Assembly: GCA_964035545.1 (NCBI GenBank)
Contig: OZ037773.1
Coordinates: 8,768,751 to 8,832,750 of the forward strand
Direction: 5' to 3'
DNA from: Bugula neritina
Taxonomy: Eukaryota > Bryozoa > Gymnolaemata > Cheilostomatida > Bugulidae
DNA: 64,000 nt
Program-made: the position numbers and the translations under genes
In this document: positions 1-34,726 of the stretch, piece by piece
Layout: each line of letters begins with the position of its first letter
Numbering within the stretch: the first letter of the stretch is position 1
Notes under the pieces: generated by a model
The model's input: the letters and a program-made list of their open reading frames with translations, nothing else
What the model was told of the DNA's origin: nothing
The model's database searches: none

Positions 1-1534
1 CATTGCTGAGCTCAAGCTACCAACGAGGTCTTTATACTTCTGCTCCATTTCTGTTACTGTCTTTTCAAGGTTTTCATTCTCCATTCTCATTTTATTCACC
101 TAAAAATGAAGATATAGATTATTTTTAGATATTCCACATGAGTAGAAAACTCCCAAAGCCAACACTGGCCAGTATTATCATAGTGAAGATGACTCTAAAT
201 AGTAATACAAGTGGCTGAGCAACTTTAATTAATAATGATTTCAAAAACCCTAAAGTTTTATTCGAAAAATAGTCTAAAGAAATTTGCATTCAAAGAATAA
301 GTTGTTTTAAAGATATGATGTCATGGTACCTACAACTGGCATTAAACGCTAATTTATAAAATATTTAAAACTTTTAATTGTAACATAATACAATATAGCA
401 TAATATAATATATTTTTTAATGAAATTGAACAATTAAATATATTATATAAGATTGATTTGATATATTACAATACGTAATATAATATTATTCTAATCAAAG
501 ACAATGTAGTATCTTATAATATGATACAGCCTAATGTAATATAATATAATATATTATAACAAATACTAAAACATATAATATCATGATTTGTGATATAATA
601 ACATATGCTAATATGGTTTAGAAGTTGCTCAAATTTGACCAAGTCACTCAGTAAGTAATGAAAGCTTAACGCTATTACATAAAAAATAATAATTTATCCA
701 CAGATAAGCAGCTTAAAATAGATCTCAGGAACATGTATAGTTACATAATTATAAAATGAACAAGGTTTTTAATACTTTATTAGATAACATGCTGTTTGAA
801 ATTTATATAATGATTTCTAAAATAGTTTGAGCAAGAATGAATAACTAGCCTCTCTTTCAAGTTCACTTGACTTATTTTCTTCAGCCTCTAACTTTTCTTT
901 GAGCTCTTTGATGTTTTCCTCTAGAGCTCCTTGTGTTGTGAAAGCATCGCCTTCCACTTGCTGCAGCTGAAAGTACAAGAGAAACTTGTCAGCAACATTG
1001 ATGTCTTCATTGTAGGCGTGATATACACAGAAGCGCACACAGACAAACAGACAGATGCACACTCTATTAGATTTATATTTTACCTTCCTTTCCACTTCCT
1101 CTCGTTTAGTTGTCTCCCCTTCCAAAGCTTCTGATTTGTCTTTAAGAGTTTGTTCCAGCTGTTCAGCTCTGTCAGCAGCATCTGATGCATCGTTCTTGAG
1201 TCTAAATAATATTCAGTTAATATTACATGATAATTAGTTCATAATACATAGTAAATAGTTTATATTACATAATAACAGTAAACCAGTAAACAGTAAACTT
1301 TAAATGCTGTTTGATTCCTAAGTTAGTGCAATTTCATATGAAATATAACTTCAATAGTGAATGTGTGTCAACTAGGTAAATCTATCACTAAATGTAAGAG
1401 CATAATACAAATAATATAACATAATTTAGCATAAAACTTATAGTGTTTCTACAAATGCTTTAGTCAGCTAATAAAACATACTTTGATATTTTATTTCTAA
1501 CGGCATCAAAGTCGACGTTACATGTTTCTGCCAT
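1..1534 (-). CDS. Tropomyosin-like coiled-coil protein, 5' end (partial)
   Basis: Four exons on the minus strand assemble in frame: 1482-1534 (start codon at 1534), 1084-1201, 850-966 and 1-99. They give 129 codons and the gene continues beyond the left edge. The protein begins MAETCNVDFDAVRNKIS and then becomes an uninterrupted heptad coiled coil rich in E, K, L and A, with no proline until the edge. The start (a short leader, then an A-x-x-A-x-x-RAEQLE-type stretch) resembles short-form tropomyosins, which bind along actin filaments. Exon lengths of 118 and 117 bp add 39 codons each, a multiple suited to a coiled coil. The intron after exon 3 appears to be GC-AG: the donor at 849-848 reads GCTAGT, and the only nearby GT would run into a stop. 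Other coiled-coil proteins (golgin or myosin-tail types) cannot be excluded because only the N terminus is here. Confidence 0.68.
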
Positions 1535-3083
1535 GTTTGCCTTCAGTCCTGTGTATTAGGTATAAGTCCTGTCAGCGTGCAGCTACTAGTTAGGATCTCT
1601 ACAGTACACCCTGTGTAGTACAGCACTCTGCCCAGATATTGCCTAAATCTAACAAACTTTAAGCTTAAATTGAATGGGAGGCTAATTAGTCTCCAGCTAT
1701 ACAGCACATGAATAGATCTTAAGCTATTATTATGTGCTAGTAAATTTCTAATTATATTCCGAAGCAATCTTTCAAAGGGGTATAAAAGGCCACCCTGAGA
1801 TGATGCGTTAGGATCACTCTAGGATCTCAAACTATGCGGCTTTGTGACCTTTAGCTGGTATTAATTAGCTCAGAAGATGGTAATTAATTACATGTATTAT
1901 GCTGTAAAGCTACCTGGTAATGGACTATATAATTAGTTTAACTATTAGCCCAGTGACTTAATTACCATTTGGGCTTTCCTGCCTTGCCTCATACTCCTGC
2001 TTATTTAGAAATACTCACTGCAAAGCTATGAGTATTGTGTATGGTCTATTTATATCTTCTATTAGCATAATTTAGAAGTGAAAAAATGCAGAAATCAAAG
2101 AACTACATCTGCAGCTATACCGTGCAAATACTCTGCACTGTTCATAAATAAAGTACACTGGCTTTCAGAGTGATTGTAAACTGCGTATGAGTTTGCTAAA
2201 AGCACCATTGGGGAACTAATCACTGAAAGTATGCAATGAAGCTATATTGTGGTTGCTTGTACTAGTATATAGTAGCACATGCTGTAGAAATATTGATGAT
2301 AAAAAAATATTATTCAGATATAAAATTAGCAAAAATGATCAGGTCTTTGGTTCCTTTCATATGCTCAACTTTTATCTTTTTATGTTTATACTTTTCTACT
2401 TTAATATAAAGTTGAAACTGTTATTTCATATAAAATACTTATAATCATTTATAACTATAGTAAAATTGTCTTTGGGTAGTTTTTAACTATACATTATAAA
2501 TAAAAATAAGATAACTCTAAACAACAAATCTGCAAGGCTAGAAAGCAAAATAAATATGTAATTGCTAAAACATATTCAGTTATTGCATTGGTCCAATAAA
2601 AAGTTATGATTTTAGAGTTAAAATTTAGACAGATAGCTTTCTTCTGTTTGTTAAATAAATATAATTGCTGTAACATCATTTAGAGTTATGCTCTCTTGAT
2701 TCCATTGTGCCCAACTCATATCTTAGCTACTTGAGGATTTTATGCAGAAACTTCAAAGCACAAAGTTAAAAGCAACAAAAATAAAAGCATTGCGCAGATA
2801 GACCATCAGTAAGGACAGAAGATGGCTGTACCAAATGGTGTTCTAAGTGCCCATAAAATATGCTATTACCACCTTCAGGTAGGCAGTTAGCTCTATCAAG
2901 ATTCTATTATATGTGAAACATTACTTGTAATTTGTGGGCACATTGATTGAAGATATGAGCTATAAATTACAATAAGTAGGCTGAAGTTATGGGAACTGAC
3001 TGCTAAAGAAACCCGTTAAATATCTTTATATCTGCAAATTTGTTGTAAAAGGGGTAAACAAATTTTAGTTAAAGCTATGATTT

Positions 3084-3305
3084 GAAGAGAGTAGTGGTGA
3101 TTTAGTGGTAGGAGTACTGTCCTAGTAAACACAAGGTCAATGGTTTGGGTCTAAACACAGCGGTGATGTTAGCAAGAGCATCCAGTCATAACTGCTTTTG
3201 TGCCACATTAAAAAAAGTTCTTGGCCAGCTTTAAAAAGTCCTTTTCATGGGCGGTTCTTACAGAGATAGTGGCTATTAGTTTAGTGAGATTTTTATAATT
3301 TGAAA
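3084..3305 (+). repeat. tRNA-derived SINE copy 1
   Basis: The head resembles a tRNA with pol III boxes: an A-box-like TTAGTGGTAGG near 3111 and a degenerate B-box-like GGTTTGGGTCTAA near 3141. The body (AGCAAGAGCATCCAGTC near 3170) and tail align with a second copy near 12.9 kb over roughly 200 bp, including the shared order of head, central block and AT-rich tail. The central block resembles the conserved central domain of some invertebrate SINEs (Meta/Ceph type); that match is from memory and unverified. The copy is diverged, so it is an old insertion. Confidence 0.6.
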
Positions 3306-6300
3306 GAAAAACTATTATCAAAAAATACCAAAGCTTCAATTTAGAAAGCAATGTGCATTGAAAAAGCAAAAGCCTAAAACTGCATGGTTGTAATTTAGCA
3401 CATTTTGGTGTATTTGACTTACAGAACTTCAAATTTATTATGATGTTTATACAGTGCAGTCACTGGCCACCTATAAATGATAATTTAGCTGGAAACTTTA
3501 AAAAGTTAATCATCTACACTTTTGAAACTCTTGATGAAACTGTAGAAGTTTACATTTGATCAAAATGAAGCTTTTGATTAGTCTTTGTTTTATATTAACT
3601 TTGACAACCATAACGCAGTAGCCTGCGGGCTAATGAAGTTTGTTATAAAACAATTATTGCTGTAGTGTGGATAAAAATGTCACAAATTATGAAATCATTT
3701 TTTTAAACTAAACTACTGCTGCTGCTACTGTTGCTGCTGCTGCTAGCTACTACTGTTGATGTAAGATTCTGGTTAAACCTGAGCCCAATGTAAATTATAT
3801 ATTCTACATACACACAGGGTGCAAAACACTATGCTAAATAAAACCAACAGGCTCATAGTGACATAAAAAGCAGATTGCTGTTAGCTTCAGATATATAGCT
3901 TTAGAGTTGTCTTTCTATGGTATATGAGATATTTTATGTTATCAGTATAATTAGTGATATTTGTAAATTCTTGGCTAAAAAAGAATGGAAATTATTCTTT
4001 TGTGCTAATGTTGCTAAAAGTATATTTAAAATCAAAAAAGAAATATAAAATAAAAAAATTTAAACAGCATTAAAGAATGTATATATCAATATTGTGTTAA
4101 ACTATTTGACTGCATTTACTAAATTTGCTATCTAATAAATTAATTTTATGAATGACTACTACGCAATGCTAATGTTTTACTTTTCTCTTTGATAATACAA
4201 GTTGGATCTTTAAATATAAATTATTATTTCATGGTTAATAGTGACTGAAGAAAATATATCATATAAACTTTGATTACTCTACTGTGACTTGCATATTAAT
4301 ATATAATTTAAGATGCTACAGCAGCTACTGACCTGTCTAACATGCACCATGTTTGTTGTAGGAGCTCTGTAACAGTTACATGAGCTTTCCTCTTAAAAAG
4401 CTTTGTAATAATAATTTGTGTAGTGAATAGACCATTTTAAACTACTGTAAAATTACTTTTAAGTAAGTTATTTTAATGGTGCCAAAACAGTCAATTCCAA
4501 ACAGAAGCAGTATTGCAGTTATACTGAAAATGCAAAAGAGAGAGAAGACTTCTTAATTTTGACACTAGGCAGCAAGTGATTTATAGAAATATAGAAATGA
4601 AGGTTAATAGCAGGTGTTTTGACATTTTCTGTGGAGACTATATCTGTTGAGTTTTGGTGACAAGAAAATTCCGGGTGTAAATAGTAAATATAGAGTCAAT
4701 AAAAAGTAATTTATGACAAATCGTGAATAAAAATAAACGCACAGTAAAATAGTTGCATAGTTTAAAACTAGTCTAGGTCTAATTATACTGTAAATATATG
4801 CACGTACACCAGGTGCTCTGTACCAATGTAGTCAGGGGCTAAACCGTTAAACATTACTTCTAATACAATTATAATTACTACATTCTTACCATTGCAACAT
4901 GCTTAAGTGCTGTACCAGAATTCGGAAAAGGAACTGCATTCAGGCTATAAGCTAATGCCTAAGCTTTTAATTAATGGCCAAATAATAATATTTTATTAAC
5001 AATAATGGTGTTAGAACATACATGCTTTGCTAACATCATCTAATTGCTGCACTGAATGGGACACCGGTTCAGATTAACTCTATGTATGTGCGAGTGTTTT
5101 GGTGTAAAAATACAAAATAAGTCTATAGAATATATAAGCGCAAATGTCTGCTTTCCCTAATCCGCTTTATCCACAGTGACATAATTGAAAGAGGAAATGA
5201 TAAAAAATTTGGATTTTGTGACAAATTAAAAACACATTGAGAAAAACTAACACATATAATTATGACAATCACAAATGCAAGTTGCGTCTGTCAAGCATTA
5301 GGCAAAAACCATAAGAAATACAGTGAGTTTAGCTACTTTGTGCAGCTGTAGATTTTAATGCAGAAAATTATTGACCAGAAAAACTCTGTGCAAACATCCA
5401 TATAATATAATATTCTTGATTTGTAAAAGCTGTTCATGCAAAAGAAGGGCTTAGATTTAAAATGCTCTACCAGCTACAGTTTTCTAAACTATGAATTAAA
5501 CTTTTTAGTTCAATTATGAAACTTCAAGTATTACTCAAGCATCTTTCAAGTATACTTCTAATATTGCTCAAGTGTTACTCTAGTAGATTTCGAGTATTCA
5601 TTAATGCATACTCACACTAAAAAAATCGAATAATTGCATAAGCTGTGAAATCGTTATATATATAAGTATCAACTCCAAAGTTTATTATAATAACTATGCT
5701 AAATGTTGTTAATATTAAATTTAATTAGGCAGGTGCTGTGTAGACACATAATATTATACAGAACAGAGTAACACTGGATAGTAAGAGAAATGTTATATTC
5801 CAGGCCTATCTTTTAGTCATATGATAATAATGTTATGCTATATTTTACTATAATTGTTGCGCTTGAGCTAAAATAGAATAAAATGAAAATGTAATGTTTT
5901 AACAATATATAAATATTATTTATATATAATCATATAAAATAAATTTTTTATGGTAAATATTTTTTCTTCTTCAAAGTAGGCTGCGTATAAAACCGGCAAA
6001 AGAAACAAGGTGATGTCATTGTTAAAGAATTTGCACTCATTGGCTTAACTTCTTCCATGACATCAGCAAATGAATATTGACCAATCAAATTATTCATGAC
6101 ATCAACAGATATATTATCAGCCAATAAGATACAGACACTCTGTGGTGGGCGGAGATTGATATCCCATTGTTTAAACAGACCAAACAGTGCCAACAGCTGC
6201 ATAGAATTATGTAGGGTTCTACTTCTTAGAAATCTTTTCTCCTAATCGTTTTATGATAGTTTTTATTGCAAGTGTTGACTTGAAGAAATATTTTTACTTT

Positions 6301-7587
6301 GCATTGTGGTACAAACACATGGTTTTACCCTTTCAACAGGAACCTTGTGTTTTTTATAAAAAAGAGAAGCAGATATGCTCTTAAATTGCCATGGAAACTT
6401 TTTTGCAAAACTGCAGATCAACTTTGAAATATCTAAAAAACTGTCAAAGTGCTCCAAATTTAGCCAATGCTTGGATTTTGCTCAAAATAGTATTAGACAG
6501 TATCTTTTTCTGGTTTTTCTAAGTTTTATAAATACAAAAATAAACATCTTCCATGTTTTAGTTGCCCTGGATGCCGCAAAATTTGCTTAGATGTAATAAA
6601 AGTTTTGGTACATTTTGAAAATGAGCAATTCATATTCGATAGTCAAGTGTGAAAAGCTTGCAACAAATCTACAACCTGCTAACTTAACAATTAAACAACA
6701 ACAAAAACTATTTGTATTTCAATAGGTCTGTTTGTGTTTATCACGTGTCCTGCATTTGATTAGAATTTTATTTAATTATGAGCACTCATTCTCACATTAT
6801 AATTATACATCATTACACTAGGCTTTTAATACTTAAAGTTACTATTATATATAGACAGATTTAAGTTTAATTTTTGCAGCTCAGCATTTGCTTAGTTTGC
6901 ATAGCTTGTTCGCCCAATCTGGTTTGAAGAATTTTTGGCAAAGATGAAACTCATGTATTAATAAAATTTGGCTGTAAATTGCGATCAAAAACAATCTTTG
7001 AGTTTCATCTATCCATGCCATCAGTTAGTGGCTTAGCCATACAGTCTAAATGGAAAGGTATAAATTGTCTAAAATAATAATTACATAATAAAAGAGTATA
7101 AAATTGTACCAGACAAGGTTTTATTTTATAAAAAAATGTTTAAGATATTATTATACAATTCTAAAAATATTACCAATTTTTAGAAATGTTTTAAAATATA
7201 TTAATATAATTATAATATCAGGTTTATTAAAAATTGACGATAGTTAGAAGTGGCAAAAGCCAAAACCGAATTTGTGCCATAAATCTTAAAATAAGATCAG
7301 CACCATGCATCATGAGAGTAAACACTTATGATGAATTATAGGAAAACATAAAATAGAAACTATAACATACCTAATTTAGGCTATAATATAAAAACATTCT
7401 ATAGCATCTTCGTTTTCGTAATAAAATCTAGAAAAACTAGTTGTAGTTTAAAATCATTTTTCATGCCTTTAGGAATAATGTAGCTGTATAATTTATACTT
7501 GTATGTCAAGAATCAAATGTTGAAAACAATTAGTTGTGAACCAAACACTTGTAGATGTGTTAATAAATAGAAGTATAAGAAACTAAG

Positions 7588-7593
7588 TTTATT
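7588..7593 (-). promoter_or_regulatory. Candidate polyadenylation signal of Otx
   Basis: AATAAA on the minus strand (TTTATT on plus), about 280 bp after the Otx stop codon. It is plausible by position, but other AT-rich hexamers exist nearby. Confidence 0.35.
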
Positions 7594-7871
7594 TAATGCT
7601 GGCCAGATGCTACAAAAATAATGGCAAACTGCTCAAGTCATATTAGAAAATATTGTTAGTAAATATATCTTATATACAATTGTAATATCTTTAGCCGTAA
7701 TGGGCTTCATTTGCAGAGCTTCTTATATATTACATGAGAAATTCAATTTCTATTTAATTTTAGATATTCATGCCAAATCAAAGCTATCGTCTACCAAACA
7801 TCACAGCGTATATGAGTATAAACGGGAATGAGTAAACTGAAGTCAGTAAGAGTGAATTCAGTTGTTCTGGT

Positions 7872-24569
<16,698 letters not shown>

Positions 24570-25289
24570 TCTAGCTTCCTGGTCTAACCTTTTGCAACAA
24601 AACAAATCAGGCAATTAGCGAATGCAGTGATAATAACATCACACTTATATTTGCCTGTGCTTTGCAGGTATTTAATTTGTCACATGAGTGTGTTAAGAGT
24701 GTATGGTCAACGCAAACATTAGTTGCCAAAACCAATACTCTACATGCATCTGAAGTGGTAATCCAAGAATGCATTGTGACAAGGAGTTGTGAAACACGAC
24801 CATTGATACACAGTTTCATAACACTTGCATTTTTAAAGTAAACATATTTTAATAGATTGAGCTAGAATCATATTTTACACAGTGGCAACTTAGTTCCAAA
24901 TTGCAATGCATCTGTATAACAACACGTTAGGTGTATAACATTTACTAAGACAGGCATTGAGGTTACTGCCAAGTGCTTTGGTAAAAGCAATACAGCTCAT
25001 ATTTACTTTGAAACAGTTATTTCACTAATGAAGCTTTAAAAACTACTAAATGTTTTCAATTACTTTAACTTTTTTGTTCAGTAAAACTGACTTCAAAAAA
25101 CTTTAATAAAAAGAGTTTAATTCTTACTTGAAGTTTTAGGTGATTGTGGTCCGTCTTGTTTTCTGCTGCTAATGAAATACAGGTCATGGAAATTTCTGGG
25201 GAAATGTTGACCAGTCTCTTTTGGATAAGACTACAGAAGATCAAGAGAAACACAGAAATGTTTAAAAGATACAATCACCACTTAATATA

Positions 25290-25425
25290 TTACCATTCCA
25301 GACCTGCCAACATATCACCAAGCACCTGCCATGAGCCTTATACCAGACCTGCCAATATGCAATCAAGCACCTGCCATGAAGTTTACACCAAACTTGTTAA
25401 CCTATAACCAAGCACCTGTTACAAA
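25290..25425. repeat. Minisatellite, unit about 45 bp, three copies
   Basis: Three imperfect copies containing the motifs CCAGACCTGCCAA and CAAGCACCTGCCATGA. The third copy is the most diverged. Confidence 0.75.
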
Positions 25426-26099
25426 AATTCAACTGGACTACCAACCTAAACTATTTACAATCTAAAGAATAACTATCTATTAGCTCAATCTTACAGAATC
25501 ATAAGAGTTGCTTACAAAGTGCAGAACAAAAATACAGAAGTTAAAATACAATAGCATATATATTGTTACTTTTGCATTGTAATCTAGCCCAAGTAATGTT
25601 TGCTCAGTTTGATCTAACACTAAAGTATATAAACCAATGCTGCATTAAGCTGGCTGCAAGTAGCTATCTTTGCTGAATGTTTACTTCAATTTGAAGCTAA
25701 AAAGAATGCAGGCTTTATGTTTCAACCAGAGGTACAATAGACATGTAGAACTACCTGCTTAGCATGACAGAGGTTGGTAAACTTGACCCAGAAAGTTACT
25801 GAAGGGAGCAATTAACCTTTGAACCACCAAATCATACAGTCTACATAGCTTGATGTGATGCTAACACAGTTCTTCCTTTTACCATTCAGATTATTGCTGC
25901 TTACAACTTTAAACACACCCTTGAATGAATTATGCATGTACTTCTGTAACTTACCATTACCTACCTATATATATCTTTAGATTGTGCCACTCTAATTTAT
26001 TTCAACTAAAATCATATTTGCACTCTTTGCACTGTTTTACAGCATACAGAAAATTCCAATTTCAAAAATATTTATCATTAAATTATCATTTAACTAGTA

Positions 26100-26215
26100 G
26101 ACGCCCACACACCAATCTACACACCCTGCTAGCACCACACCACACACCTTGCTACGCAACATACCACACACCCCACAACACATACCACATTACACACCCT
26201 ACTATAGATACTATA
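26100..26215 (+). repeat. AC-rich low-complexity stretch
   Basis: Degenerate ACACACC/CATACCACA-type sequence. No coding content is supported. Confidence 0.6.
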
Positions 26216-26450
26216 TGGAGAGACACTATGTTGCTACATACCATATTACGAATCATGCAATAACTCATCGAGCTAAGGACTGTAATACAGCTTAGAAACA
26301 ACATAGCACACACTATAGGAAACAGTACAGCACTACTATGGTAAATTGTTTCAAGCTGAATGAACAGTTGGCTGTCATGACTTTGGTTAAAAAGCTTTAA
26401 AATAGTTTCATTGCTTAGTGTTCAGTATAATCGAGTACGACATACAATAA

Positions 26451-26494
26451 ATTAGCATAGCAAATCGTAACATAGCATAGCAAATCATAACATG
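26451..26494. repeat. Two-copy 20-bp tandem repeat
   Basis: The unit TAGCATAGCAAATCRTAACA is repeated twice in tandem. Confidence 0.75.
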
Positions 26495-26864
26495 AATTGG
26501 TATTCTAAAATATTTTGCAATGTAGCAAATATATAAGGGGTAGTTATATGACACTCGCTATATTTCCTTAACTAGAATACATATAGATTAAAGACAATGA
26601 TGCATAGCCACCTTACACTAAAAAGAAACTGCATTCATCTATGAAAAACAATTTATTTGAAACTCTGTTATATAACGGAGTTGCGCTAGAAAGGTGTACT
26701 TCTGTGTCAGTTTAGGACTTTTGATTCACGTCTGCGTAGTTAGTCAGGTGATCATAAATTATTTCAAAGTTAATTACCAACCGAATGGCTCCTTCATGAC
26801 AGAAGATAAATGTTAATGGCTGACATATTTTCATTCATCATCGGTTGGAGGAAAGATGGTTTAA

Positions 26865-27187
26865 TATAAAAGTTACTTCAGACCTAGCTTAGATATACTT
26901 CATGCAGCTGATTGATCTACACGCAGTTTGTTTTTTACAGTACACGTAGAGACAGGAGAGATTTAAAGTAGCGTTTGAGGTTGCATGCTTCAGTTACTAT
27001 GCTTATAGAATACTATAATCCAGTCCCATTAATCAGCCCTTACGTTGTTATTCTTGATATGCCCTTCTATGAACACAGCAAAAAGAAGAAGGAAATTCTT
27101 GAATTGAGAAAAGATTTCTCCAGACTGATACTGGAGAACCATTATCTGGGTTTTAATGATACAAGAGATCATGTGAAACTTTGGTAA
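26865..27187 (+). CDS. Candidate small gene, 70-codon ORF behind a TATA-like box
   Basis: An open frame from ATG at 26975 to a stop at 27187 is preceded by TATAAAAG at about 26868, at a spacing compatible with a 5' UTR of roughly 80 bases. The product has no recognisable domain and no signal peptide. Its second half is charged and helical-looking (EHSKKKKEILELRKDFSRL). Base composition is less AT-biased than the flanks. It may be a real lineage-specific small gene, an exon of something larger, or chance; I do not recognise it. Confidence 0.22.
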
Positions 27188-30100
27188 TTCTGACGTCTCA
27201 ATCTACTGGTTATGATTAATGATCCGTAAAGCTAATTTTTTTAAATTACAAAGATGTGTTTTTTTATGAAAAATTATTAAAAATGTTTTAAATAAAACCA
27301 GATAGACTAAACTTGCACATTTTTCTAAGAAACTAAGAAACTGTTTAATCAATGTATAAAGTCAGAAAACCTCTATTTAACCTTGACTGTTATAGCTTAT
27401 AACTTTGAGAGATGGTTTTTATAAATCTTAGCTTTTCTAAGACTTTCGTGACTTTATTGATAGTATGAGGAAGCTGGATGCCGTCTGATTCACAGCACTT
27501 AAATGATGGGCAGATAAATGATGTCTAAATTTGATTTCATGTCCATCTCTTCAGTACAAGCATCCAATATAATAACAAGTATCCTCTAATATTGCTCAAT
27601 TGTGTTAACTCCTTTTTAAACCATATCACAATACAATTATATCATGTATAAAAGTTATTTTAAGTGTAATAAATAATGTAAGGATATAGCAAACACTAAA
27701 CAAACTATAATATACATTATACAAAAACTTTAGTGTTATTTTGTATTAGCTCGGAATGTTAGGAGAAAAAATAGATCTGAAGAAGTGCGAGACAAAAAGC
27801 GGTAATAAAGTAATCTTGTAGTCCGTCAGTTTCAACACTTCTAGCTGCCCACCACATGCCTTGACAAATTCTGATAGATTAGAAATTGGAAAGAAGTCTC
27901 AACATCCGCCTGCACAACATAAATGCAATTTGAGGGTCGAATCTTATCCTGTTCCAAAATAGCCCAAATTATAAATGCTGTAATATTATATTAATTGCCG
28001 CAATCTGTCGAAGTGTCGTAAAAATCCTGTTATCAAAACTGTTTCAATATCTGCTTCAACATATTTTTGTAATCATAAATTCAGGTTTTTTAAGCTGTTT
28101 AACGAGAATAATATTAATTTCATGTGTTCGAGTTGATTTTTTGATAGATAATTCAGAGCTGTGACCATTTGAACATGAGTTCTATGACCTTAATGATAGC
28201 TGTTGCATAAGCATAACAGAGTTGTTGATGAGCATATTATGCTGAAAAGGCAACTGAATGACATGTTTTCATCACATAATAAAACAATGATTCTATGACT
28301 GATAGCTAGTTGCTGTTAGATTTGCAAGTTGAAAAGCTCCTAAAATGAGAGGCACACTTTGCTGAAGTATCAGCAATGTTTGTAGACATCCCTTCTGATT
28401 TGGACCTACCCTTCTGCTGCCAGGCTTTACTGAGAACCACTTTAATAAAATAATGTAACAATTATTTAGTCAAATATAATTCAATTAGATGCTATAACTT
28501 TGTTAACATATTCTATTGATTTGCAAATATTACTTTATAGAAGAATAAAAACAAAAGATGGTGTTTTAATTTTTTACTATAAAAAATATGATAATGTTAT
28601 CAAAATAATGTTACTCCTAATTGTAAAACTTCAATTGAGTTGGGTATTGCAAATTAGAAGCTATAAGATAGTTTTTAAAAAGTTATCTATATATAAAAAA
28701 CCAAATAATATTCAAGTCGCTATTTTGTTAACTTTTGTTGCATAAAAATATACAACCCAAATATTATAAGCAGCGCATCACACATGAAAGCATGCTGCTG
28801 CATGTGATCAAGTGATTAGAAGGGTCAGCGGACTGTGTGTCGGTAACTGACATTGTCCGAAAGTACTACACAAATAGACAGATCATTTTCTCACCCTCGC
28901 TTGATGACGTCATGCAGCTCCGTACATTTGTTTTGTCAGCTAAGAACTCATCTACTAAGACTGCTTTATAAACTCTATGGCGGTGATATCATATTATTAT
29001 TATTACGTGGTTTGATCAGAATTGCTGAGAAAGTTTATAAGTTTATAATATTTATTTTTCAATAAATCAAGATGTGTGCCTATAAAGTAGAAGAGTTAAA
29101 GCTGGAAAACATTTCAGTAACATCATGTAGCAGTAATTTGTCTGATTGACCACACAAAATGCAAGGTCTTGACTACGCATGGAAAATTGTTTGAACATAT
29201 TCTGCCTTATTTGTATGGTATGGTGAAATAAAAACATGTGAAGAGAAATAACTCTATGGATTACATTCCCCAGACGGCATCTTATAAATATGACATTGGT
29301 TCAGGGTATGCTGGAGTTGCTAGAGTGAAAATATGACAAAAATTTCCCACAACAAATCAAAAATATTTAAATTCTCTAGCACGTGTAACTGTGCAGACAT
29401 GATAGAATTTTTACATGAATATGACTTCTACAACCGTCCTGTATAATTATTATACAGCAACTTATTACACAATTAAAGTCATGCTTGTAGCTAAAACTGC
29501 TTGGTTCATGCAACTATAGAAGTTTTGCTATAAAATTGCTAGTTTATCAATCAAATTGTTCAAGTTTGAAAAGTGTAAAATTTATACTTTGCATTTTTCG
29601 TACGATTGCATAATACATGGTATATTTTGTTCTCTACTATAGAAGCTTTGGTATGTTATAGCAATCTGACAACTAAAGTGTAGCACATAATTATAATATT
29701 TGTTGCCACAATATTTTTACATTAGAAGTATCTGTTTTAGGTCTGTATTAAAGGCACTTTGTAAGAACCTGTACATTTGTGACACTAGCCAGCTGCAGTG
29801 TCATGTTGCATGGCAGTTTAATGAAACAGATTTACATGGCTAATTATATAACAATTGTTTGTATTAGATAATATTGTAAATGCGAGCCAAATTATTATTA
29901 TAGCATTTAAGAATAATTTTTTATTGCCCAGTTTAATAGGAACTCCGATTTTAAAAGCTCAAAATGTGGATTCCTATTGTAGGCGTTTTTTCAGATGTGA
30001 GGTAATTATGATGGATGATTCACTTTCGTATAAGAAACATTGCAAAAAAATTTGCAATAGGAAGATTCTGGTGAAACCAAAGTGTTATTAACCATATTTA

Positions 30101-30546
30101 TTACTTGTAGTTAATATACTAGTGCGGTTTGCCTCTAAAGTAAAAACTGTGAATAATAACATTGCTAATGACTGGTCCAGTACATTTTTTTATACAATAA
30201 CACATTAATTATCCAGGGTGATGATTTACATAAAAACTTGAATATTCTTTGCATGATTGCATCAATAATTGAAGTTTGGTAAAGCAAAATGTGATGAACA
30301 ATAACTATTTTGCAATTTGCAAGTGTGTAAATATTTATTTTATTTGTTTAGTAATTTCGTATTAAGATCAAGTCAGAAGATAATACATTCAGTGAGAAGT
30401 TGCATTCTCTTTGATGAACTGAAAAATATTTTATCGAGTTACCCTCTCGTGCATTTGCTTCGAAAATTTATTTTTACTAAGCAACTATACTCGACTCGCC
30501 TAATTGTTTACATCTCTGTTTCCTGTTGAGCTGGAGGAGAACATAA

Positions 30547-34726
<4,180 letters not shown>

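Larger units (their letters stand above)
1535..7871. other. Intergenic region between the coiled-coil gene and Otx
   Basis: About 6.3 kb of AT-rich DNA lies upstream of the tropomyosin-like gene and downstream of Otx. I find no convincing exons. It contains one SINE-like copy (about 3084-3305), a CTG/CTA-rich trinucleotide patch near 3714-3755 and scattered AT-rich low-complexity sequence. A good TATA-type string (TATAAAAGGC at 1781-1790) sits on the plus strand, but no plus-strand gene follows it. Confidence 0.6.

Noticed and set aside
1781-1790. TATAAAAGGC on the plus strand
   Set aside because: An excellent TATA string, but no plus-strand gene or open frame follows. The neighbouring gene runs on the minus strand, so it is left as a chance match.
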